Shown here one piece after another: positions 8,901 through 16,271 of a stretch of DNA of 53,479 nt. The DNA is taken from positions 1 to 53,479 of the forward strand of contig NZ_JAILKR010000015.1 of the NCBI RefSeq assembly GCF_024693525.1, given 5' to 3'. The notes under the pieces are model-generated. The model made no database searches. It was not told the DNA's origin and was given only the letters and a program-made list of their open reading frames with translations. Position numbers and translations under genes: made by a program. How positions within the stretch are numbered: position 1 is the first letter of the stretch; every line of letters starts with the position of its first letter. The stretch comes from Selenomonas sp. Lineage in GTDB: Bacteria > Bacillota_C > Negativicutes > Selenomonadales > Selenomonadaceae.

Positions 8901-11727
8901 GATTCAGACAGAGGCAACACAAATCGCTGCGGATCAGAATATTAGATTTGAGGCAAAAGAAATAAAAATAGATGCAGCAGCTCAAAAGAACCGCGAACAA
9001 TATGAAAAACAAGTCACCAACGCAGGGCTGATGACAAATGGTCTGGGTATCATGGTTGGCAAGCAGAAGAGAAAAGATGAAGATGACGATAGGTATATAA
9101 CTCAGCAAGGAACGGCAATTGCTACAAACGGGAAAGTAACAATTAAGGCCTCTAAACAGGCAACAATCACCAGTAGTGATATTGTAGCTGCCGAGGGGAT
9201 TGATATCAGTGCTCCAGAAGTGACAATAAATGGTCGGGAAAATATTGAAGAGCATATGCGGAGACACGAAGAAAGCAAGACTGGTATCACCGTAGGCTTA
9301 GGTGGCAATAGCTATCGAGCGATAGAATCTGTAAATCGACCGATACAACGTGCAAACAATGTAAAAGATGATCGGCTCAAGGGACTATATGCATGGCGTG
9401 CAGCACGAGAACTCAAAAAGCATGGAGAGACATTAAAAAATGTTGCTAAGGGTAAGTTGGACATAGGCGTTACTATCGGTGTGGGAAGCAGTCATAGTGA
9501 AAGTAAAACTACTACCAAAAGCCAGGAATATGTCGGTAGTAATATCGAAAGCCAAGAAAATGTAAATCTCAAAGCTACAGAAAGAGATTTATCAATTATC
9601 GGAAGCTTGGTAACAGGCAAGGATATAAATCTGGATGCGAAAGAAAATCTAAAATTACAAGCGGGTGAGAATCGTACTCATACAGAAGTAGTTGAAAAAA
9701 GTCAAAGTGGCGGCTTGAGTATAGATTATTCGTTATCGGGAAAAACATGGGGGAATGGTCTAAATGTCAACTATGGGGAATCGGAGTTACGAGGAAATGG
9801 ATACCAAATCACCTATACAGGCACGGAGATAAGCGCAGAAGGCGCCCTAAATACCAAATCTGGCAGGGATACAACGATAATTGGTTCAACTGCCAGTGGA
9901 AATAAAGTAGAAATGGTTGTTGGTGGAAATCTGGCTCTCGAAACGTTGCAGGATATTGATAATTATCAAGAGCAAAGTCATACAAAGGGCTTTAGCAGTG
10001 ATATTGTAAACGGATTTCGTCCAGATATTGGAATCAATGGGAGTCGTGGGAAAATAGAATCGGAATATCAAAGCACTACTGAGCAAACAGGGATTTATGC
10101 AGGAAAAGAAGGATTCCAAATCAATACCGTAGGGAATACAGATTTAAAGGGATCAGTTATCGCAAGTGAGTCCGCTGCTGACAAGAACAAGTTAAGTACG
10201 GGAACGCTTAGTTGGGAAAATGTAGAAAATAAAGAAGAATATAAGGCAAAAGGAATTGGTTTTTCGTATCATAAGTATGGTGACTTTGATAAGAAAACAC
10301 GCGCAGAAAAAGATGAACTCTATAAAACAATAGGACTTACGCCAAATTTGTCGATGCCAGCACAAGGGAAAGCTAAGAATATCAGCAAATCTGCAATTGC
10401 AAAAGGTGAAATTGCAACTCGAGACAAAAACCAAGATATTAATAGCTTGAGTCGTGATACACAAAATGCGTTATCAAAGTTGGATAAAATATTCGATAAG
10501 AGTACTATACAGGAAAGACAAGAGCTGGCTAGAATATTTGGAGAAGAAGCGTACCGGTTGTCGCATAACATGAAAGACGATGGAAGCGGGAGGAAAATTG
10601 CGGTTCATGCGGCTATAGGCGGAATAATGAGTCAAATAACAGGGGGAGGATTCACTTCAGGTGCAACTGGTGCAGGTGTTAATGAGGCTGTAATAAAAGA
10701 ATTGGGGAAAATAAAAGATCCGGGAACAATACAGGTTTTGAGTGGTATAATAGGTGCTGTAACAGCTAAGATAGTAAAAGCTCAAAGTGAAGCTGGCGCT
10801 GTAACAGCTATAAGCGGAACAAAAAATAATTTTGAAGCAGTTCTTCCAGAATTGAAAAGTATATTATCTTTAGTTGGATGTTATTTAATATTAGAGAATG
10901 GCAAAAATATAATAACAGACAAAGTGGGAAATATGATAGCTGAAATACAGGATGATGGAGAAATTGTATTCGAAAAGGGCAGTGAATGGTTAGAAGACTA
11001 TCTTTTTGAAAAAAATAAAGATGGTCTAAATAATACGACAGAATTTTCGAATAGTTCGATATCTGAGAGTGGGAGCAAAGATACAGAGAAGAGTATATCT
11101 TTCCAAGACTCGTTGGGACATAAGTGGTTTATAGAACCAAACTATGAGCGTGCTGTTCCTAGAGATACCAGTTATTTAGATTTTATAAACAGGCAGAATG
11201 CTACAATTATACAGGATGTGGAAGATTATAAACAAAAGATAGTAAAATATTATGAAGAACAGAATAAATATTTGGAAGCAGATAAGGCAAAACGAGATAA
11301 GTGGTTAGAAGCTTACAATAGAGAAAATAGTGAAAAATGGCGCCGTAGAGAAGATTGTGGGAATAATATAATACCGAAATTGCCGCCGATATCGCTAAAA
11401 ATTAATGAAGATGGAATTATCGTATTCAAAATAACTTTAGGACAAGCATTAGATTTATTAAATAAAGATTCGGTTGATAATACTAAAAGTAAATGGAGAA
11501 CCATAAATAAGGAAAAAACAGGAGGGATTGAACAGGCAAATAAAGATTTTGATAAGCTTAAATTAAAGGATGTAAAAGATATTTATACTCAAGACTATGG
11601 GAAAGGAAAAGTTGGGAAATTGGATGAAGGACATAATGTAACGGTTAGAGAAGGTAGCAAGACAGGAGGTCCTACAATTGAAATACAAAAGGGAAAGAAA
11701 AGATATAAATATAGATATAAAAAATGA
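5959..11727 (+). CDS. TpsA/CdiA-like filamentous haemagglutinin exoprotein with C-terminal toxin-like domain
   Basis: This 1922-residue secreted protein has a basic N-terminus with signal sequence ending near residue 29 (GLAAA). A TPS secretion domain follows at about 45-260 (NPNGITVNGGGFINTGSALLTTG). Next are a charged coiled-coil insert at about 350-422 and long beta-helical haemagglutinin repeats to about 1500. A glycine-rich pretoxin-like region (GGIMSQITGGGFTSGATGAG) precedes a lysine-rich C-terminus. The last 98 residues contain W, ANKDFDKL, VTVREGS and GGPTIEIQKG, a pattern I associate with nuclease-type polymorphic toxin domains. No VENN motif is visible. It is probably exported by the TpsB at 12519 and delivers a toxin by contact; an adhesin role is the alternative. 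The gene is AT-rich compared with the flanks, suggesting transfer. Confidence 0.88.
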   Translation: MKERRLKTAVATWLTAGVFIVQPPIGLAAAIEADQKAPMANRPMVMETSNHLPLVNITTPTPGGVSRNLYSMFDIPKSGVVLNNATTMTNTKLAGWINKNPFLLGGAAKIIVNEVTSLRPTNIKGFLEVAGNKASVVIANPNGITVNGGGFINTGSALLTTGKSQYDGIGNLQDIRVSQGNVVVDGNGLNGREADSVSIYARAAEINAGLWADYLKVVTGSNSINMNTGEIVPIAAEGKKPEVSLDIASIGGMYAGVISLVGTEKGLGVNLKGTIAASQVLSIDTDGTLHVAGTGCSEGNTEIKADVVDNQGVITANKGLLVQGRKIENHEGGKLAGDVITLKSQSLNNLRNEEKEHHLQEEQRKLEEKQKELEDAYAQDVTVYTNDAQITAYEKDIKAATVNYDEQLAKVKEARRELEEHSAGIIQAEKSLNIEADAVRNSAGASMTSNNEINIQGKSVLNRGALILAEESVKIHADEIQNKNETFSMRREASELQKNPRRIRIDQGGHREQGKVFDAEEFQNLDSGYGASHKNVSGAIHDYTIIDSSSQTSEDKVTLNQPAKLAAGKDMTLQGNVQNDNSWLTATDTITIKGNFKQEGAQKQVRTVTFGTTQGSYTYKRKFPHKSRRRGYGAVTFMTPQIELSEPSGITMPDVEKAHEEIEKAIDPFQLKRVTAEYVPEKRQRYTDKKEVLSSEYMKKERLYDPQRIAGEIASVSDARHLDGVTGMVQAKNIYIVGDEIENNGAIVAENATMQGVNIQHHGVMTGNTLQLDAKGNLTITGKIDGDKRVSLSGRDVTIKSMVSQYKNQDTLNQIAAIGVEEENGELSIKAEKDIKIQGAALNSMGTTQLEAGKDITLVTQNLHSQKDMTVDSDNYLRTSRDKVLSTQIQAQGDIVIDAGQDMTADASYLGSQNGNITIRAGKGINLQAGKDKSHDQYSLQHKENGLLSRTKTLTRSDSEQENVVGTSLSGKNVMLDSTGSIQTEATQIAADQNIRFEAKEIKIDAAAQKNREQYEKQVTNAGLMTNGLGIMVGKQKRKDEDDDRYITQQGTAIATNGKVTIKASKQATITSSDIVAAEGIDISAPEVTINGRENIEEHMRRHEESKTGITVGLGGNSYRAIESVNRPIQRANNVKDDRLKGLYAWRAARELKKHGETLKNVAKGKLDIGVTIGVGSSHSESKTTTKSQEYVGSNIESQENVNLKATERDLSIIGSLVTGKDINLDAKENLKLQAGENRTHTEVVEKSQSGGLSIDYSLSGKTWGNGLNVNYGESELRGNGYQITYTGTEISAEGALNTKSGRDTTIIGSTASGNKVEMVVGGNLALETLQDIDNYQEQSHTKGFSSDIVNGFRPDIGINGSRGKIESEYQSTTEQTGIYAGKEGFQINTVGNTDLKGSVIASESAADKNKLSTGTLSWENVENKEEYKAKGIGFSYHKYGDFDKKTRAEKDELYKTIGLTPNLSMPAQGKAKNISKSAIAKGEIATRDKNQDINSLSRDTQNALSKLDKIFDKSTIQERQELARIFGEEAYRLSHNMKDDGSGRKIAVHAAIGGIMSQITGGGFTSGATGAGVNEAVIKELGKIKDPGTIQVLSGIIGAVTAKIVKAQSEAGAVTAISGTKNNFEAVLPELKSILSLVGCYLILENGKNIITDKVGNMIAEIQDDGEIVFEKGSEWLEDYLFEKNKDGLNNTTEFSNSSISESGSKDTEKSISFQDSLGHKWFIEPNYERAVPRDTSYLDFINRQNATIIQDVEDYKQKIVKYYEEQNKYLEADKAKRDKWLEAYNRENSEKWRRREDCGNNIIPKLPPISLKINEDGIIVFKITLGQALDLLNKDSVDNTKSKWRTINKEKTGGIEQANKDFDKLKLKDVKDIYTQDYGKGKVGKLDEGHNVTVREGSKTGGPTIEIQKGKKRYKYRYKK

Positions 11728-12073
11728 AGTGTTAAGAGGTGAAATAAAAGCAATACTTTCTCCGATGATTGGGTTAGAACAAAATGTTGTTGAATTGATG
11801 ACTAAAGAGAACGGATTGAAAGTGATGGTAGAAGGTGAAGAAAAAGCTGTATATTTTTACTTTGAGAATGTTAGTGAATATATTGTTGTTGATAGATTTG
11901 GGGTTTTTTATACTACATACAATGAGTCGTTTAGATATTATTACCAAGAAGAATTTAACAATATATTATATAGTGTAAAAAAAAATAATGGGGAAAGTGC
12001 ATTTTTAGTTGTTACAGAAAATTATTTTATTGAAATTACAGCAGATAATTGGGAGTTGTGTGAACGTATGTGA
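11678..12073 (+). CDS. Probable immunity protein for the TpsA C-terminal toxin
   Basis: This 131-residue, very AT-rich gene is not recognised by family. It starts with TTG at 11678, seven bases after GGAGGT that lies inside the tpsA coding sequence, so its first 50 bases overlap the end of tpsA in another frame. Such overlap is common for toxin-immunity pairs because it couples production. The protein is soluble, without signal or TM segments, acidic overall, and rich in beta-forming aromatic residues (VYFYFENVSEYIVV). Cytoplasmic neutralisation of the adjacent toxin domain is inferred from position and gene structure alone. A later internal start is possible. Confidence 0.65.
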   Translation: MKYKRERKDINIDIKNEVLRGEIKAILSPMIGLEQNVVELMTKENGLKVMVEGEEKAVYFYFENVSEYIVVDRFGVFYTTYNESFRYYYQEEFNNILYSVKKNNGESAFLVVTENYFIEITADNWELCERM

Positions 12074-12155
12074 TGGTGGAGTGATTTTTGTGCGTATACA
12101 TTTTGTCTTATGATGATGCCTTTATAGAAAAAATTAATAATAAAATGGTGTTAGT

Positions 12156-12515
12156 ATGAAAAAACTTGTTAGTGTAATAAAAGGAAAGTATAAGTTACAA
12201 ATTCAATTGAATGAATTTGATCGAGATGATACTGGGCTGAATGTAAAAATGATAGGTGATGAAATAATCTATGATATAAGTTTTGGATATATATCAGGTT
12301 TCTTTGAAAAGAAAATAAAGCTAAATATAGAACCTGGCATATATTTATACAATAAGAATAATCTTTTTTTAGAAACTATGAAAGAATGGAAAAAAGCAAT
12401 TTATGATGAAAATCAAAAACAATATATTATAGTCGGTGAAAATTCGTTTTTGCTTGTGTTATCAGAATGGAAAGTTGAAATAAATAAAGTTATTAATAGA
12501 AGGAAAATGGAGTAA
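12156..12515 (+). CDS. Small orphan protein between immunity gene and tpsB
   Basis: The 119-residue cytoplasmic protein is not recognised. It is very AT-rich, lacks signal and TM segments, and its beta-rich pattern (DIIYDISFGYISGFFEKKIKLNIEPGIY-type alternation) and size resemble the preceding gene. The Shine-Dalgarno is poor (TGGTG before ATG). Its position between toxin-immunity and the transporter matches the small O gene of the Burkholderia-type bcpAIOB layout, or it may be an orphan immunity gene left from an earlier toxin. It ends three bases before the tpsB start. Confidence 0.55.
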   Translation: MKKLVSVIKGKYKLQIQLNEFDRDDTGLNVKMIGDEIIYDISFGYISGFFEKKIKLNIEPGIYLYNKNNLFLETMKEWKKAIYDENQKQYIIVGENSFLLVLSEWKVEINKVINRRKME

Positions 12516-12518
12516 AAA

Positions 12519-14195
12519 GTGAGAGCCTTAAAACAATTAATAGGAATTATATGTAGTATAGGATATATCGTAAATGTTCAGTTTGTTGATGCAGCGCCAA
12601 ATGACAACCTGCAAGATTCACGATTGCAGGCGCAGGATAGGCAGAATCGTTTAGAGCAGTCTAGAGTACAGCTGGACGCGGATGCGTCTGGAACTTTGAA
12701 CAATGGAGTTTCTACTGCAGGAGATGCTGTTTGTTTCCCTATACGGACAGTAAAGATTATAAATCAGATGGATAAGTTCGTTTGGTTGGAACAGTACTTG
12801 CGCAAATATGTCGGTAAAGATTATTCATTGTCGGGAATCAACCAATTGGTAAATGATATAAACAGAGTTCTGGTTCGGCGCGGATTTGCCACTACGCGTG
12901 TGGTGGTACCGGAGCAGAACATTGCTCAGGGAACCTTACTGTTGGTATTAGAGGAAGGTCGTATTGGCAAAGTGACAGCTCGTGCAGGAGCAAAGAATGT
13001 ATATTGGAAGTCAGCATTTCCATTCAGAGAAGGGGATATTCTAAACATTCGCAATATTGAGCAAGGCATAGAGCAGATGAAAAGGCTTCCAAATCAAGAG
13101 GTAAAAGTTAAGTTGATTCCATCAGAGCAACAGGGCTATACCGATATTTCTTTAGAGGTGAAACGGGGAAGAAATATCTATGGTTCTATTGCTTTTGATG
13201 ATTCTGGACTTGAGAGTACCGGAAAATATCAATGGTTTGGCAATCTAGCTTGGGATAATCTTTTGAATCAGCAGGATACTTTGCGGATAGGGATAAATTT
13301 AGATGGCACGCATTCGGGTTATGAAAAGGGAACGCGTGAGCAGGATGTGTTCTATTCGATTCCCTATGGGAGAAGTACGTTCTTAGTTGCTTATCAGCAA
13401 TCGAAATACCATCAACAGATGCAAATGGAGCCAGTTGCGTTTCAGAATGCGGGAAAGTCGGATTTGACAAAGTTTACCTGGGATTATGTACTTCATCGGA
13501 CAGGAAGTATGAAAAATAGTATGGATGTCAGCATACGTAAGCGTAATTCGCATAGCTATATTAATGATATGGAAATTCCTGTTCAAGCACTCCATGCTAC
13601 TGCTATGGAAGTCGGTTATGCGGAACGCTTGTATCTGGGGCAGGCTATGGCATATTTTCGATTAGGACATCGATTTGGGGTAGATTGGTTAGGGGCACAA
13701 CAGGATTATTCTTATGATGGAGCTCCTAGTACGAAATATAATATGTGGTTATTGGATGCTGATTTTCGTCAACCGTTTGAACTAGGGCATCGGTCAGCGG
13801 TATTTACAACTTCTTTTCATGGACAGTGGACAATGGATGATAGACCCCTTTATGGTGTAGATAGGATAAGCATGGGAAATCGTTACACAGTAAGGGGATT
13901 TAGTGGCAAATACACTCTTATGGCGGGGAATGGTTGGTTTTTACGTAATGAAGTGGCGAACCAATTGCCACGTTGTAATAGCCAATTATATCTAGGGGCT
14001 GATGTCGGTAGTGTTTATGGAGATGGGAGTGAGGAATATCAGGGACATGCATTAGTGGGATGTGTTTTAGGCTTGCGTGGTAATTGGGGAAAAGATATTC
14101 GTTATGATACATTCGTATCAAAACCTTTGCGAAAACCGGTTGGTTTTGATACGTCGAAAGTAACCGGAGGAATAAGTCTGGTCTGTAGCATATAG
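12519..14195 (+). CDS. TpsB/ShlB-type outer-membrane transporter (two-partner secretion)
   Basis: The 558-residue Omp85-superfamily protein is predicted to export the TpsA upstream. It has a signal sequence (about 1-26) and a Gln/Arg-rich N-terminal linker. POTRA-type domains span about 70-215 (RGFATTRVVVPEQNIAQGTLLLVLEEGRIG is typical of the ShlB POTRA_2 region). A C-terminal 16-strand barrel includes the VRGF motif of family motif 6 (GNRYTVRGFSG). It ends in a hydrophobic strand (ISLVCSI). The start is GTG at 12519 with TGGAG five bases upstream. Gene order A-I-orphan-B places it last in one transcription unit. Confidence in family is high. Confidence 0.9.
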   Translation: MRALKQLIGIICSIGYIVNVQFVDAAPNDNLQDSRLQAQDRQNRLEQSRVQLDADASGTLNNGVSTAGDAVCFPIRTVKIINQMDKFVWLEQYLRKYVGKDYSLSGINQLVNDINRVLVRRGFATTRVVVPEQNIAQGTLLLVLEEGRIGKVTARAGAKNVYWKSAFPFREGDILNIRNIEQGIEQMKRLPNQEVKVKLIPSEQQGYTDISLEVKRGRNIYGSIAFDDSGLESTGKYQWFGNLAWDNLLNQQDTLRIGINLDGTHSGYEKGTREQDVFYSIPYGRSTFLVAYQQSKYHQQMQMEPVAFQNAGKSDLTKFTWDYVLHRTGSMKNSMDVSIRKRNSHSYINDMEIPVQALHATAMEVGYAERLYLGQAMAYFRLGHRFGVDWLGAQQDYSYDGAPSTKYNMWLLDADFRQPFELGHRSAVFTTSFHGQWTMDDRPLYGVDRISMGNRYTVRGFSGKYTLMAGNGWFLRNEVANQLPRCNSQLYLGADVGSVYGDGSEEYQGHALVGCVLGLRGNWGKDIRYDTFVSKPLRKPVGFDTSKVTGGISLVCSI

Positions 14196-14197
14196 AA

Positions 14198-14878
14198 TTA
14201 TTTTATGGGGAGACGCAGTCCTTTTTGCAGGTAATTCCGCTGCAGTTCGAAGATGCATTGGATGAGTTTGTCCTGCTGGCGCAGGTCTAGGCTGTCTTCG
14301 AAGGAGGCGCCGATGTGGAAGACCGTTCCCGAAAATACTTCAACCTTGGTGCAGCGTTCTATCCGGGCTTCGGTGTGCAGGGTTCCGTATAGTGGGAGAT
14401 TGGGAATGGTGACGACGATTTTTTCGTGCAGGAGCACTTCTTCGGTATGGGCAAAGCAGATGCCGCCGCCGCTGATATCAACGAGGGTTGCATCAATTGT
14501 ATCCTGCATGCTGCCATGGGCCCCGGGCAGTTTTATCTGAATGGGAAGAGCCATGGGCACGCGGACGAAACGGCGCATTTGGACACGGTCCACGGTAGCA
14601 GGCTTTTCGATGAACCAGTTTTTCTCGGCCAGGGTAGAACTGCTGCGGAAATTGGCAACAAAGCGATAGACGCAGCCATTGCCTGTAACCGAACATTGGA
14701 GTTCGGCATTGGCAAGGGGTGTGGACAAGAAGGTTTGGGGCGAAACATCAAGGGTGATGGATAGGAAGCGATGGGCGATTTCGTTTATCGTTCCTCGGAT
14801 ATCGATAGATGCGTCGGTGATATGTATGGTCTGGCCTTCACGCAGGACTGCTTCGGAAGATTTGCTCTCCGTCGTCAT
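14198..14878 (-). CDS. PilZ-domain cyclic-di-GMP receptor (YcgR-like)
   Basis: The 226-residue cytoplasmic protein has an N-terminal YcgR-like domain (about 1-100) and a C-terminal PilZ domain. The c-di-GMP binding signatures are visible: RRFVR in the hinge between domains and DISGGG about 35 residues later. YcgR-type proteins slow flagella or alter secretion when c-di-GMP is high. The ATG at 14878 is preferred over that at 14887 because AAAGGA sits at the right distance only from the former. It converges on tpsB with almost no gap and lies next to a flagellar-cap-like gene, in keeping with a motility role. Confidence 0.85.
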   Translation of the reverse strand: MTTESKSSEAVLREGQTIHITDASIDIRGTINEIAHRFLSITLDVSPQTFLSTPLANAELQCSVTGNGCVYRFVANFRSSSTLAEKNWFIEKPATVDRVQMRRFVRVPMALPIQIKLPGAHGSMQDTIDATLVDISGGGICFAHTEEVLLHEKIVVTIPNLPLYGTLHTEARIERCTKVEVFSGTVFHIGASFEDSLDLRQQDKLIQCIFELQRNYLQKGLRLPIK

Positions 14879-14952
14879 AGGCGGCATCCTTTCTGTTTTG
14901 TCGTTATTGCAATTGGTTTTATGGTAGCAAAGTCCTATTGCAGTGTCAAGAA

Positions 14953-14985
14953 AAAAGCCTGTCTCCGAATCGGAGACAGGCTTTT
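14953..14985. terminator. Bidirectional-looking rho-independent terminator
   Basis: A 15-base perfect stem (AAAAGCCTGTCTCCG with CGGAGACAGGCTTTT) has A and T runs on both sides. It ends the minus-strand FliD-like gene and separates it from the PilZ gene. Confidence 0.85.
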
Positions 14986-15001
14986 CGTTGATGGGCAGTT
15001 T

Positions 15002-15874
15002 TTACCACGCCATATTCAGCAGATTCCCAATCATGTTGTACTGCACGTTGGCAGTCAGGACTTTCGGGTTGGTGTAGGCTGATGCAAGGTTCAGCTCACT
15101 TCCGAGCATGGTCTTCATCGAAGGGAAGGCCTTGTCCTGCTGGGCAAGGGCAAAATCGGCATGATGGCTTGCTTTGCCAGCAAGGCCGTTTTTACCCAAG
15201 GCGTTTTCGACGCGGCTGCCATTTTCGGTAAGAGCTTTGGCAAGTTTGTCTTCATCGACAGATAGTTCGCCAGTCTTGCTGTCCACGTTAATTCCAACCT
15301 GTTTGTAGATGTCGGAACGGTAGGTGGTATCCGCAAAGGTGTTGGCGATGGATTTCATGCGTTTGCTCACACTGCTGTAATCGTTCGTAGTTCCCAGGGC
15401 ATCGTTGTAGTCGGATACAAGCTGCTTGATGTCTTTGATGGCACCTTTGAGCGCGTCGCTGTACGTTTTCGTACCATCTTCGGCAGTTTTGATGTCATCC
15501 TGGCTGAACTTCGAAGTGTCCAGTTTTGCAACATTATCAGCGGAGCTTTTCAGGTCACTCATGGTGGCCGAAAATTCCGTCTGGTAGACCTTCCGCGCTT
15601 CGTTGTACGAGTTGACCAGCTCCGTGGCACTGGAGCTGATGCCGTAAATCGTACTGAGACCCGAAAGACTTGACGAAGAGCTGGCAGAAGCCGTGTAGCT
15701 TGACCAAAGATTCGTCAGGGAATCCTGTGCGGCATTGGTTTTCTTCTGCGGACTGTAGGCAGAGGAAAATGTGGACACAAGATTGCTGTTGGCCGATGTG
15801 GTGCTGGCAGTGTTACCTGAAGCCATTTTATACATGGTGTAGGTGTTGTTAGCCAGCGAAGAAATCGTGGTCAT
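15002..15874 (-). CDS. Short protein resembling the C-terminal region of flagellar cap protein FliD
   Basis: The 290-residue protein is Ser/Ala/Thr-rich at the N-terminus (about 1-90) and then helical. The segment IKQLVSDYNDALG...YKQVGINVDSKTGELSVDEDKLAKALTENGSRVENALG matches the pattern of FliD C-terminal domains (YN near the start, G-GKLSVDE-KL-AL). It is much shorter than the usual 400 or more residues and ends in MAW. The start is set by AAAGGAGG seven bases before the ATG at 15874; the frame extends further up only through that ribosome-binding site. It could be a cap-related protein or a secreted surface protein. No other flagellar structural gene is adjacent. Confidence 0.6.
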   Translation of the reverse strand: MTTISSLANNTYTMYKMASGNTASTTSANSNLVSTFSSAYSPQKKTNAAQDSLTNLWSSYTASASSSSSLSGLSTIYGISSSATELVNSYNEARKVYQTEFSATMSDLKSSADNVAKLDTSKFSQDDIKTAEDGTKTYSDALKGAIKDIKQLVSDYNDALGTTNDYSSVSKRMKSIANTFADTTYRSDIYKQVGINVDSKTGELSVDEDKLAKALTENGSRVENALGKNGLAGKASHHADFALAQQDKAFPSMKTMLGSELNLASAYTNPKVLTANVQYNMIGNLLNMAW

Positions 15875-16111
15875 GGTAAAACCTCCTTTCATCAAGAATG
15901 TGGGGAGAAAATATTATCCCTAATGGTATATCGATGGTTTGTGATGAAAAGATAAGAGGATTTTTTTAATGATGAAATTTTCTGTCTTTACGGTTCCCTC
16001 GTGAATTATACGGATAAGCTATGTTTATAAAGGGGAATAAAACCAATAAATTTTAAACAAGGATTGTGTTTTCAGAAAATATTTACTTTGGAAAAATCTG
16101 GTGGAAATTGT
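15875..16111. other. Intergenic region between divergent FliD-like gene and pyk
   Basis: This AT-rich, non-coding stretch must contain the promoter of the minus-strand FliD-like gene on its left. I see no ORF or strong hairpin here. The pyk promoter and structured leader begin just to the right. Confidence 0.4.
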
Positions 16112-16140
16112 TTTACTTATAGGGACAAAACGTGTAGAAT
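16112..16140 (+). promoter_or_regulatory. Predicted pyk promoter
   Basis: TTTACT at 16112-16117 and TAGAAT at 16135-16140 are separated by 17 bases. Transcription would start near 16147, immediately before three hairpins. The pfkA promoter in this window has the same TTTACT -35 with the same spacing. Confidence 0.55.
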
Positions 16141-16148
16141 AAGAACTG

Positions 16149-16230
16149 TCAGAGGGATTGTTCCCTCAATTAGTTCAGGCCGTGAACAGGGTGCCACAGC
16201 GACACCGGGAAACCGGTGGCAGCCTGTTTG
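16149..16230 (+). promoter_or_regulatory. Structured 5' leader of pyk (unassigned)
   Basis: Three consecutive hairpins fill the leader: GAGGGA/TCCCTC at 16152-16167, GTTCA/TGAAC at 16173-16187, and a long one at 16185-16228. The long one pairs AACAGG with CCTGTT and TGCCAC with GTGGCA and is capped by CGG-GAAA-CCG. The second and third hairpins share bases, so they may be alternatives. No T-run follows, so it is not a plain terminator. I could not match it to a riboswitch class. Confidence 0.5.
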
Positions 16231-16271
16231 ATAGTAATATGGAGTAAAAAGAATAGGTGGGGATTTACAAC

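Noticed and set aside
10600..11727. VENN motif marking the start of a CdiA toxin region
   Set aside because: I found no VENN in TpsA; the toxin boundary was therefore judged only from composition and the C-terminal pattern.
16185..16230. Partial likeness to a cobalamin riboswitch (GGGAAACCGGTG and GCCAC strings) in the pyk leader
   Set aside because: The order of the conserved boxes is wrong, the usual downstream CACTG and kissing loop are missing, and pyk is not a B12-related gene.
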